A stretch of 64,000 nt of DNA from Pseudomonas trivialis (GTDB taxonomy: Bacteria; Pseudomonadota; Gammaproteobacteria; Pseudomonadales; Pseudomonadaceae): positions 327,119 to 391,118 of the forward strand of contig NZ_JYLK01000003.1 in the NCBI RefSeq assembly GCF_001439805.1, written 5' to 3'. A program made the translations under genes and the position numbers. Under the pieces are notes generated by a model, which ran no database searches, was not told the DNA's origin, and saw only the letters and a list, made by a program, of their open reading frames with translations. Below are positions 47,283 to 57,133 of this stretch, piece after piece. The first letter of the stretch is position 1. Every line of letters starts with the position of its first letter.

Positions 47283-47627
47283 ATGTCCAAGCCCATCACC
47301 GTACTGCGCGACACCCATCCCCTGCCGGTCCTGGACGCGTGCAAATGGGAAAAGCTCGAAGGCGACCCTCACACCGTCAACCTCAACGCCTACACCAGCG
47401 AAGACGGCAGCAAGATCATGGGCACCTGGATCTGCACGCCGGGCAAGTGGTACGTGGAGTACGTGAAGTGGGAATACTGCCACTTCCAGGAAGGCTACTG
47501 CGTGATCACCCCTGAGGGCATGGCGCCGATCCACTTGCGCGCGGGGGATATCTTTGTGGTGGAGCCCGGGATGAAGGGCACGTGGGAAGTGGTGGAGACG
47601 GTGCGCAAGTATTTTGTGTTTGCCTGA
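47283..47627 (+). CDS. Cupin-domain protein
   Basis: 114-residue single-domain cupin, with barrel core EYVKWEYCHFQEGYCVITPE and RAGDIFVVEPGMKGTWEV (ureidoglycine-aminohydrolase-like cupin_3 type). The typical His ligands are partly replaced (no HxH), so metal binding is doubtful. GGAG precedes ATG 47283 by 7 bases. Function not known; monocistronic between aroP and a REPIN. Confidence 0.85.
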   Translation: MSKPITVLRDTHPLPVLDACKWEKLEGDPHTVNLNAYTSEDGSKIMGTWICTPGKWYVEYVKWEYCHFQEGYCVITPEGMAPIHLRAGDIFVVEPGMKGTWEVVETVRKYFVFA

Positions 47628-47640
47628 TACGCGTTGTGTT

Positions 47641-47772
47641 GTGGCGAGCGGGCTTGCCCCGCGTTGGGCTGCGCAGCAGCCCTGAAATCCCTCACCGCGA
47701 TCTTTCAGGAAAATCGCGGTGTCTGGATTGGGGCCGCTGCGCAGCCCAACGCGGGGCAAGCCCGCTCGCCAC
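47641..47772. repeat. REPIN, GTGGCGAGCGGGCTTGCCCCGC family
   Basis: Inverted pair with an internal spacer holding CACCGCGATTTTC-like palindromic sequence (47691-47721), between convergent cupin and mmsB. Confidence 0.9.
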
Positions 47773-47790
47773 AGAAGCGCAAAAGCCGTG

Positions 47791-48678
47791 TTATTTGGGC
47801 TTGCGGTAGCTGTTGATGATCGCCGAAAAGTCCTTGCCCCCTTCCCCGCGCTGGCTCATCGATTGATACAACTGCTGGGCCACTGCGCCGAGGATCACGG
47901 GCTGTTTGGCCTGGCGCGCCGCTTCGGTGGCCAGGCCCAGGTCCTTGAGCATCAGGTCGGCGCCGAAGCCGCCGGTGTAACCGCGCGATGACGGCGCGGT
48001 TTCGATCACGCCCGGCCATGGGTTGTAGGTGTCCGAACTCCAGCAACGCCCGGTGGAGCTGTTGATGATGCCCGCCAGCACCTGGGTGTCGATGCCCAAC
48101 GCGTCGCCCAGCGCCATGGCTTCGCTGACGCCTACCATGCTGATGCCCAGCAGCAGGTTGTTGCAGATTTTGGCGATTTGCCCGGTGCCCACCTCACCGC
48201 AATGCACAATGTTGCGGCCCATCTGCGCCAGCACCGGCTGCAGGGTGGCGAACAATTGCGGCGTGGCGCCCACCATAAAGGTCAGCGTCCCGGCCTGCGC
48301 CCCGCCGGTGCCGCCGGACACCGGCGCATCAGCCATCACCACGCCGTGCTCGGCGGCAGCGGCCGCCACGTCGCGTGCGGTCTGCGGGTCGATGGTGCTG
48401 CAATCCACCGCCGGCACGCCGTGGCCGATACCGGCGAGTACGCCGTCTTCATTGAGCCACACGCTGCGCACATGGGCGGCGGCCGGCAGCATGGTGATCA
48501 CCAGTTCGGCGCCCTGGGCAGCGGCGCGCGGCGAATCGCTGATTGTGCCGCCCAGTTCGGCGAGTTCCTTGAGTACGGTCTGATTCAGGTCGAACAGGTT
48601 CAGCGCGTGGCCGGCCTTGATCAGGTTGCGGGCCATGGGTGCGCCCATGTTGCCCAGGCCGATGAATGCAATTTTCAT
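47791..48678 (-). CDS. mmsB: 3-hydroxyisobutyrate dehydrogenase
   Basis: 295-residue NAD-dependent dehydrogenase of valine catabolism. Motifs are FIGLGNMGAPMARNL (cofactor site), DAPVSGGTGGAQAGTL (substrate) and KICNNLLLG (catalytic Lys). ATG 48678 is preceded by GGGGAG. It follows mmsA by 15 bases, the typical mmsAB operon. Confidence 0.95.
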   Translation of the reverse strand: MKIAFIGLGNMGAPMARNLIKAGHALNLFDLNQTVLKELAELGGTISDSPRAAAQGAELVITMLPAAAHVRSVWLNEDGVLAGIGHGVPAVDCSTIDPQTARDVAAAAAEHGVVMADAPVSGGTGGAQAGTLTFMVGATPQLFATLQPVLAQMGRNIVHCGEVGTGQIAKICNNLLLGISMVGVSEAMALGDALGIDTQVLAGIINSSTGRCWSSDTYNPWPGVIETAPSSRGYTGGFGADLMLKDLGLATEAARQAKQPVILGAVAQQLYQSMSQRGEGGKDFSAIINSYRKPK

Positions 48679-48693
48679 GATCGTCTCCCCCAC

Positions 48694-50211
<1,518 letters not shown>

Positions 50212-50242
50212 GTGGTCTCCAAATCTTATAGTTATGCAGAGA

Positions 50243-50261
50243 CAAGGCGCGTGTCGCCTTG
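50243..50261. promoter_or_regulatory. Palindrome in the mmsA/LysR divergent region
   Basis: CAAGGCG-CGTGT-CGCCTTG, a perfect 7-base inverted repeat 32 bases upstream of mmsA and 79 bases from the LysR start. No T-run follows. It could be an operator or an mRNA leader hairpin. Confidence 0.4.
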
Positions 50262-50339
50262 GAAGTGAGGCGGTCGGACTGTTTTTGGAGTATAGATGTG
50301 CAAATCTCTAATAAGAACGCACATAAAAGCCGGTCCAAC

Positions 50340-51287
50340 ATGCAAAAAAACATCACCTCACTGGGCTCCCTGAACTGGGATGACCTGAAGTTTTTTCTCG
50401 AAGTGGCCCGCACCCGCAAGGCCAGCGTTGCGGCCAAGCGCCTGGCAGTGGACTACACCACGGTGTCGCGGCGCATCGCTTCGCTGGAAGTGTCCCTCGG
50501 CACATTGCTGTTCGAAAAGTCTCGCACCAACGGCTTCGTGCTCACCGCCGAGGGCCAGCGTTTGCTCGGTTACGCCGAGTCCATCGAAAGCACGTTGCAC
50601 ATGGCCTGCGAGCAGGTGTCCGGCTCCGGCGTGGCGTTGTCCGGCCATGTGCGCATGGGCTGCACCGAGGGCTTTGGCAGTTTTTTCATCACGCCGCAGT
50701 TGAGCCACTTCGTCGACACCTACCCCGCCATCTCGGTGGACATCCTGCCCCTGCCCCACTTCATCAGCCTGTCCAAGCGCGAAGCCGATATCGTCATCGC
50801 CCTGGAACGCCCGGAACACGGGCCGTATGTGTGCTGCAAACTGTGCGACTACCAATTGCAGCTGTACGCGACCCAGGACTACCTCGACCAGCACCCACCG
50901 ATCCAGCGTCCCGCAGATTTGGCCGAACATCCGTTTATCAGCTATGTGGATGACCTGGCGTTCAGTTCAGAGCTGCTGTACCTCGCCAACGTGGTGCCAG
51001 GCGCCAGCGCCAGCTTGCGCAGCACCAGCGTGATCGCGCAGTACGTGGCGGCGCAGCAGGGCCGGTCGCTGGCGATACTGCCGTGCTTTCTGGCGGCGCA
51101 GGACCCACGCTTGCTGCCGGTGTTGGGGGAGCAGATTGCGATCACACGGCAGTTCTGGATGTACTGCCGCGAAGATTTGCGCAAGCTCAAACGAATCACC
51201 CTGTTGTGGGATTACATCCGTGAGGTGACCGAGCAGAACCAGAAGTTGTTGATGGGGGAAACGCGGGAGATGCGGTTTGCCGATTAA
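50340..51287 (+). CDS. LysR-family regulator (mmsAB-linked)
   Basis: 315-residue regulator; winged helix at about 14-75 (DDLKFFLEVARTRKASVAAK, TVSRRIASLEVSLGTLLF), LysR substrate domain after it. ATG 50340 is preferred over the frame start at 50259. Divergent from mmsA by 128 bases, so it likely regulates valine or beta-alanine catabolism. A classical mmsR of P. aeruginosa is AraC-type, so this is a different solution. Confidence 0.87.
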   Translation: MQKNITSLGSLNWDDLKFFLEVARTRKASVAAKRLAVDYTTVSRRIASLEVSLGTLLFEKSRTNGFVLTAEGQRLLGYAESIESTLHMACEQVSGSGVALSGHVRMGCTEGFGSFFITPQLSHFVDTYPAISVDILPLPHFISLSKREADIVIALERPEHGPYVCCKLCDYQLQLYATQDYLDQHPPIQRPADLAEHPFISYVDDLAFSSELLYLANVVPGASASLRSTSVIAQYVAAQQGRSLAILPCFLAAQDPRLLPVLGEQIAITRQFWMYCREDLRKLKRITLLWDYIREVTEQNQKLLMGETREMRFAD

Positions 51288-51289
51288 AA

Positions 51290-51376
51290 GTGGGAGGGGG
51301 CTTGCTCCCGATGGCTGTGAGTCAGTGACCTATCAGTGCCTGACACTCTGCTATCGGGAGCAAGCCCCCTCCCACA
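51290..51376. repeat. REPIN, GTGGGAGGGGGCTTGCTCCCGAT family
   Basis: Inverted REP pair (51290-51312 and 51353-51376) between convergent LysR and recD genes. Confidence 0.9.
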
Positions 51377-51389
51377 CTTTGATTGCATT

Positions 51390-53462
51390 TCAGGGTGAGA
51401 TGGCCTCTGTGTCCTGGCCCAGTTCCAGCATCAACCCGCTCAAGCGCTTGACCTTGCGTCGCACCGCTTCTTCGAACACGCCGCCACGCGGTTCAATCAG
51501 GCTGAACCAGCGTTTGGCGCGGGTGATGCCGGTGTAGATCAGCTCTTTGGTGAGCACCGGGTTGAGCGCATCCGGCAGGATCAGCGCAGTGTGGGTGAAC
51601 TCGGAGCCCTGGGACTTGTGCACGGTCATGGCGTACACGGTTTCCACGTCGTTCAGACGGCTGGGTAGCACAAAGCGTACGCCGCCCTGGCCGTCGTTGC
51701 GCGGGAAGGCCACGCGCAATACCTGCGGGCCGCCGTCACTTTCCGGCAGTTTCAGGGCGATGCCAATGTCACCGTTCATCAGCCCCAGGCCGTAGTCGTT
51801 GCGCGTCATCAAGACCGGGCGGCCTTCGTACCATTGTTCGTCACCTTCGATCAGCTTCACTTTGCGCAAGGCGGCGGTGATGCGCAGGTTGAGGCCTTCC
51901 ACGCCCCACGGGCCCTTGCGCACGGCGCAGAGCAACTGGAACGCGTCGAAGGCTTGCAACAGCTGCTGCGCCCAGTGGGTCCAGGCGGGGTCTTCGCGTG
52001 GGGTGTAAAGCGGCGGGCGCGCGGACTGCAGCAGGTTCAGGTAGTAGCGATAACCCTGGGCGCCATCGCCCTGCCCGTCGAGCACCAGCCGTTCAAGGGC
52101 GTGGTCATGCTCGCCCTTGAGGTTGACGCAAAACAGGTCGGCGTGGCTGCGCGCGGCAAGCAACCTGCGCGCTTCTTCGGCGTTTTGCTGGTTGACCCAG
52201 CGCGCCAGTTGGCCGATGCCGCTGCCTTCGCCGAAACGCCGCGAGTAACGCAGCATCACCACTTGCTGCGCCAGCGGGTGGCTGGCGTCGAGGTCTTCCT
52301 GCAAGCCGCTGGCACTGAGGTCTTCGCCGCTGACCGCTTGCAGCCATTGGCGCGTTTGCGGGCTGTACCAGCCCGCCTCGGCGTCGCGGCACAGGTCGCC
52401 GAGCACGGCGCCGGCCTCCACCGAGGCGAGCTGGTCCTTGTCACCCAGCAGCACCAGCCGCGCGTGGGACGGCAGTGCGTCGAGCAGGTTGGCCATCATT
52501 TCCAGGTCGATCATCGAGGCTTCGTCCACCACCAGCACATCCAGCGGCAACGGGTTGCCCACGTGATGACGAAAGTGCCGGGTGCCAGGGCGGCTGCCGA
52601 GCAAGCGGTGAACGGTGGTGACCTGGGTCGGGATCTTGTCCTTCACACCCTGCGGCACATTGAGCGACAACACTTGCTGGCTGATGGATTCGGTGAGGCG
52701 CGCGGCGGCCTTGCCGGTGGGCGCGGCCAGACGAATGCGCAACGGGCTGCCGGCCTCCACGGCGGGCGCCTGCAACAGCGCGAGCAGGCGCACCACGGTA
52801 GTGGTCTTGCCAGTGCCGGGGCCGCCGGTGACGATGCTGAACGCACCGCGGGTGGCCAGGGCGCAGGCGAGTTTCTGCCAGTCGATCACGCCCTCCGGCG
52901 GGGCTTGTTCGAACAGGCCGTTCAAGCGTTGGGGCAAGTCGGTCGAGACGGTTTCTTGCGTGGCCAGGCGCAGGCGCAACGCGGTGTCGATGCGCCGCTC
53001 ATAGGCCCAGTAACGGCGCAGGTACAGGCGTTTGCCGGCCAGCACCAACGGCCGGCTGTGGGCAGACTCGCTGTCATCGACGGCCAACGCGACCAACGGG
53101 CTGGCCGCCAGAGCCTGGCACCAATGGGCGCCGTCAAGGCCGTCAAGCAGTTGCGATGGCAGCAGCATGGCACCGGTTTGCAGGTCGCCTTCGGGCGGCA
53201 GCGACAGGGCGAAATCCGGTGCGTTGAGGGTTTCGAACAGGTCCAGGCACACATGGCCGTGACCCAGCTGGTGACTGGTCAAGGCCGCTGCCAGCAACAC
53301 CAGGGGGTCGGCGTGTGGGTCAAGCTCATTGAGGAAGCCGACGAAGGCCTTGTCCAGCGCACGCAGCCAGCCGCGCTCGACCCAACGCTCGAGCAGTTGC
53401 AACAGGTCGGCGGCGCGGCTCAAGGGCGCCAGTGCCTCCAGCGGTAGCGGCGACAGGCTCAT
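51390..53462 (-). CDS. recD: RecBCD subunit RecD (5'-3' helicase)
   Basis: 690-residue SF1B helicase, the alpha subunit of exonuclease V. Walker A GGPGTGKT is at 213-220; later motifs are VDEASMIDLEMM, LLGDKDQL and VHKSQGSEF. Start at ATG 53462 overlaps the recB stop (ATGA). Last gene of recC-recB-recD. Confidence 0.96.
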   Translation of the reverse strand: MSLSPLPLEALAPLSRAADLLQLLERWVERGWLRALDKAFVGFLNELDPHADPLVLLAAALTSHQLGHGHVCLDLFETLNAPDFALSLPPEGDLQTGAMLLPSQLLDGLDGAHWCQALAASPLVALAVDDSESAHSRPLVLAGKRLYLRRYWAYERRIDTALRLRLATQETVSTDLPQRLNGLFEQAPPEGVIDWQKLACALATRGAFSIVTGGPGTGKTTTVVRLLALLQAPAVEAGSPLRIRLAAPTGKAAARLTESISQQVLSLNVPQGVKDKIPTQVTTVHRLLGSRPGTRHFRHHVGNPLPLDVLVVDEASMIDLEMMANLLDALPSHARLVLLGDKDQLASVEAGAVLGDLCRDAEAGWYSPQTRQWLQAVSGEDLSASGLQEDLDASHPLAQQVVMLRYSRRFGEGSGIGQLARWVNQQNAEEARRLLAARSHADLFCVNLKGEHDHALERLVLDGQGDGAQGYRYYLNLLQSARPPLYTPREDPAWTHWAQQLLQAFDAFQLLCAVRKGPWGVEGLNLRITAALRKVKLIEGDEQWYEGRPVLMTRNDYGLGLMNGDIGIALKLPESDGGPQVLRVAFPRNDGQGGVRFVLPSRLNDVETVYAMTVHKSQGSEFTHTALILPDALNPVLTKELIYTGITRAKRWFSLIEPRGGVFEEAVRRKVKRLSGLMLELGQDTEAISP

Positions 53463-56400
53463 AACAGCACTCCTTGTTCCCACGCGGGTTCAGCCTTGGG
53501 CGGTATCGATTTGCCCTGGAACAGCAGGTCCAGACCCTCGATCAGTTCGCGCGGTGGCCGGGTGAAATACGCGCCCTGGCTGGCGGCCTGGGTGCCCCGC
53601 AGGAACAGGTACAGCGCACCGCCGACATGCCGGTCGTAATCGTAATCGGGCAAACGGGCCTTGAGTTGGCGATGCAGGGCCAGCAGATAGAGGACGTATT
53701 GCAGGTCGTACCGATGCTCGAGGATCGACTGTTCCATGGCCTCGACGGTGTAGGCCGAATCATCGGGGCCGAGCCAGTTGGATTTGTAGTCGGCCACGTA
53801 GTAGCGGCCCTCGTGTTCGAACGTGAGGTCGATAAAGCCTTTGAACATGCCATTGAGCAACACCGGTTCGGCAGCCACGCGCGACACGCCGTGATGAGTG
53901 TGCTGACACACCAGCCTGTCGAGGGCGAGCACATCGACCTTGTGGCTGGCGAACCAGAATTCCATCTCGATCTGATAGTGCTGCAGACCGCTGAGCGTGA
54001 CCTGATCGTCATGCAGGGGCAGCGGCGTTTCCAACAGATGGCCCAGCCAACTGCTGAGGGTGACGATCCAGCCTTCCCAGTTGCGACGATTGCAGCGCGC
54101 GCCGACGGCTTTTTCGAGCGCCTGTGGGGTCACGTCGAAACCTTCCTCACCGGCCCACTCGAGCAAACCGTGAAGGAAGGTCCCGGGGTTAGGGCCACGT
54201 GGGAAACGGTGAATATCGCCGCCGGACGCTGCCACTTCGCGCGGGGCATCGGGGTCCAGGCGTTCGTCATCGAACAGCTTCTGGGCCTGGGGGCTTTCCG
54301 GCGCTTCGAGAGGGGCGGCGCTCATGCTGTCGCCAATGCGCAGGGCACTGTAGGACGCAATCCACCAGTTTTCCGCCGCCTTGCGCGTGGGCAGCAACGG
54401 CGCCAGCAAGGTGGCCTGGTTGCGCGGCGGGTGGAAGACATTGTCCTGCGGGTCGGGCACCTCGGTGTAGTGCACCGCCGGGCAGCCTTGCGCCAGGTCC
54501 AGCAACCAGCGCGCCAGCCCGGCGGACTCGCCCAGCGCGGCGCCCGCACCGAGCAAATAACCGAGCGCCGACAGGTGCAGCACCGAGCTGCTGGTGTTGC
54601 CGCGCTTGAGGTCGGCAATGCCGAGCCAGCACGCATGTTTGGCGCGCGTGAGGGCCACGTAGAGCAGGCGCAGGTCTTCGGCCAGACGCTCGTCGTCGGC
54701 CTGGGCGATCAGCTCGGCGGTGGGACGCAGGCTGACCTGGGACTTGCCCTGTTGATCGTGGTAATGCAGCGGCAAGCGGCTGCCATCCACCGGTTTGGCC
54801 GAGCAGATGAACGGCAGAAAAACGAGGTTATATTCCAGGCCCTTGGACTTGTGAATGGTCACCACCTTGACCAGTTGCTCGTCGCTCTCCAGGCGCAGGA
54901 TCTGCTCTTCACCGGCCTGACCGGACAGCGCCAGGTGTTCGGCCAGATGACGGATCAGCGCCTGCTCGCCATCAAGTTCCGAGGCCGCCTGTTGCAGTAA
55001 CTCGCTCAGGTGCAGCAGGTTGGTCAGCACCCGTTCGCCATCGCTGCGGGCGATCAGGGTTTGCGGCAGTTTGAAATCGTGCAGCAAGCGACGCAGCATC
55101 GGCAGCACGCCCTGGCCGCGCCAGATCGCGCGGTAGCCACGAAACTGCATCACGCGGGCTTCCCACGCCATTTCGTCCTGGTTCAGGCGCTCCAGTTCCG
55201 CCAGCGACAGGTTCAAGGTGACGCAGGCCAGCGCGGCGCGCAGCGGGCGCTCGACGTCGGGCTCGGCACAGGCTTTGAGCCAGGCCAGCAGGTCGTGGGC
55301 TTCCTGGGCGGCGAACACTGAATCCTTATCGGACAGGTACACACTGCGCACGCCACGGGCGGCCAACTCGGCACGCACGGCCTGGGCTTCCTTGCCATCG
55401 CGCACCAGAATGGCAATGTCTGACGGCAGCACGCCGTTAAGGCGGCCATCCTGCTGCCGGAAACCTGCCGTGCCCTGTTGCCCACCGTTGAGCAGCTCGA
55501 CAATCTGCGTCGCGCAGACAGCCGCCAGATGCTTGCGATAGATGACGTTGGAAATCGGCTGATCGGTGGGCAGGTGCCAGAGGTTCAGCGCCGGCAGCGT
55601 CTGACCATTGACCTGCAACTGTTCCTTGCGGCCCTGGGCCAGCACCGCGTGGAACGGTACCGGGTTATCGCCGTTGGGCTCACGGAACAGAAACGCGCCA
55701 CGGCCTGCTTCCGCACGCTGGAACACATGGTTTACCGCCTCGACCATGGCATGGCTGGAACGGAAGTTGGTGCCCAGCGTGTGATGGCGGCCGAGGGTGG
55801 ATTTGCGCGCGCGCAAGTAGGTGTAGATGTCGGCGCCCCGGAACGCGTAGATCGCCTGCTTGGGGTCGCCGATCAGGAACAGGCCGCTGTCGAGGTGGTT
55901 TTCCTCGATGCGGTAGATGCTGTCGAAGATGCTGTACTGCACCGGGTCGGTGTCCTGGAACTCGTCGATCAGGGCCACCGGGAACTGCTCGCGGATCACA
56001 CTGGCCAGGCGTTCGCCGCCTTCGGCTTGCAGGGCGGCGTTGAGGCGGATCAGCATGTCGTCAAAGCCCATTTCGGCGCGGCGACGCTTTTCTTCCTCAA
56101 AGCGTTTGCCCACCCAACCGGCGGCATGTTGCAGCACGGCGGCGTCGGGGGTCGGCAAGGCGTCAAGGCGGGCTTTGAGGTCGGCCATGGCCTCGATGCC
56201 GGGGTGCTGCGGCGGGTCGCCCTTCCAGGCTTCGGCCATGCCGTCCGGGGTAAGCCGCGTGAAGCCGGTGCCGATGTCCAGTTGCTCCAGGCTTTCGTCG
56301 GCGGCCCAGGCGCTGATTTTTTCGAACCACGGCTCGAAGTAACGGGCCTGCATCTTGCGGCCGTCAACCGCTTTGGCGGCGACGGCCTGCAGGCAGATCT

Positions 56401-57133
56401 CACGCAATTCCGTTGCCCATTGTTGCCAGGGCGCCTTGAGGTGGATCAGCGCTTCGCGGCGCTCCTGCAGGCAGGCGTTGATCAACTCGGCCGGCTCGCG
56501 GGTCTCGTCGGTCGGCCGCTCGCTGCCGAACAGCGCGCGCACCCGTGGCATCAGCGCGGCCGGGCCGCCCCAGTGGCTGCGCACCCAGTTGAGTGCGTCG
56601 TCGTGCAGGGGGTAGCAGAACAGCCGCCAGTAATCGCGCAGCACCTCGCCCAGCAGATCGCTGTGGTCGGTTTCCAGGGTCTGGGTGAACAGGCTGCCGC
56701 TGTCGAAGGCATGTTCGCGCAGCATGCGCTGGCACCAGCTGTGGATGGTCGAGACGGCTGCTTCGTCCATCCACTGCGCGGCGATGTCCAGGCGATTGGC
56801 GCAGGCAGGCCATAGCTCGGGTGGGTATTCGTCGCGCAGGTCGGCGATCAGCGCGTCCGGCTGTTCGATTTCAGCGCGGAAGAAGCGTGCGGCTTCAGCC
56901 AGGCGGATGCGGATGCGTTCGCGCAGCTCCTTGGTGGCGGCGTCGGTGAAGGTCACCACGAGAATTTGCGGCGGCAGCAATTCGTGACCAAAACCGGACG
57001 TTTCGCCACCATGGCCGAGTACCAGGCGCAGGTACAGGGCCGAGATGGTGAAGGTCTTGCCGGTACCGGCGCTGGCTTCGATCAGTTGGCTGCCTCTGAG
57101 CGGGAACGCCAGGGCCAGGGGTTTGCGGGTCAT
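53459..57133 (-). CDS. recB: RecBCD subunit RecB (helicase-nuclease)
   Basis: 1224-residue SF1A 3'-5' helicase with a C-terminal nuclease domain. Walker A SAGTGKT at 21-27; helicase motifs VALIDEFQDTDPVQY and HKSKGLEYNLVFLP; nuclease motif with Asp and Lys in VADYKSNWLG (about residue 1115). It repairs double-strand breaks and degrades foreign linear DNA. Overlaps recC and recD by four bases each (ATGA). Confidence 0.97.
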   Translation of the reverse strand: MTRKPLALAFPLRGSQLIEASAGTGKTFTISALYLRLVLGHGGETSGFGHELLPPQILVVTFTDAATKELRERIRIRLAEAARFFRAEIEQPDALIADLRDEYPPELWPACANRLDIAAQWMDEAAVSTIHSWCQRMLREHAFDSGSLFTQTLETDHSDLLGEVLRDYWRLFCYPLHDDALNWVRSHWGGPAALMPRVRALFGSERPTDETREPAELINACLQERREALIHLKAPWQQWATELREICLQAVAAKAVDGRKMQARYFEPWFEKISAWAADESLEQLDIGTGFTRLTPDGMAEAWKGDPPQHPGIEAMADLKARLDALPTPDAAVLQHAAGWVGKRFEEEKRRRAEMGFDDMLIRLNAALQAEGGERLASVIREQFPVALIDEFQDTDPVQYSIFDSIYRIEENHLDSGLFLIGDPKQAIYAFRGADIYTYLRARKSTLGRHHTLGTNFRSSHAMVEAVNHVFQRAEAGRGAFLFREPNGDNPVPFHAVLAQGRKEQLQVNGQTLPALNLWHLPTDQPISNVIYRKHLAAVCATQIVELLNGGQQGTAGFRQQDGRLNGVLPSDIAILVRDGKEAQAVRAELAARGVRSVYLSDKDSVFAAQEAHDLLAWLKACAEPDVERPLRAALACVTLNLSLAELERLNQDEMAWEARVMQFRGYRAIWRGQGVLPMLRRLLHDFKLPQTLIARSDGERVLTNLLHLSELLQQAASELDGEQALIRHLAEHLALSGQAGEEQILRLESDEQLVKVVTIHKSKGLEYNLVFLPFICSAKPVDGSRLPLHYHDQQGKSQVSLRPTAELIAQADDERLAEDLRLLYVALTRAKHACWLGIADLKRGNTSSSVLHLSALGYLLGAGAALGESAGLARWLLDLAQGCPAVHYTEVPDPQDNVFHPPRNQATLLAPLLPTRKAAENWWIASYSALRIGDSMSAAPLEAPESPQAQKLFDDERLDPDAPREVAASGGDIHRFPRGPNPGTFLHGLLEWAGEEGFDVTPQALEKAVGARCNRRNWEGWIVTLSSWLGHLLETPLPLHDDQVTLSGLQHYQIEMEFWFASHKVDVLALDRLVCQHTHHGVSRVAAEPVLLNGMFKGFIDLTFEHEGRYYVADYKSNWLGPDDSAYTVEAMEQSILEHRYDLQYVLYLLALHRQLKARLPDYDYDRHVGGALYLFLRGTQAASQGAYFTRPPRELIEGLDLLFQGKSIPPKAEPAWEQGVLL

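Noticed and set aside
51834..53447. Plus-strand frame of 537 codons opposite recD
   Set aside because: Antisense shadow of a complete RecD helicase.
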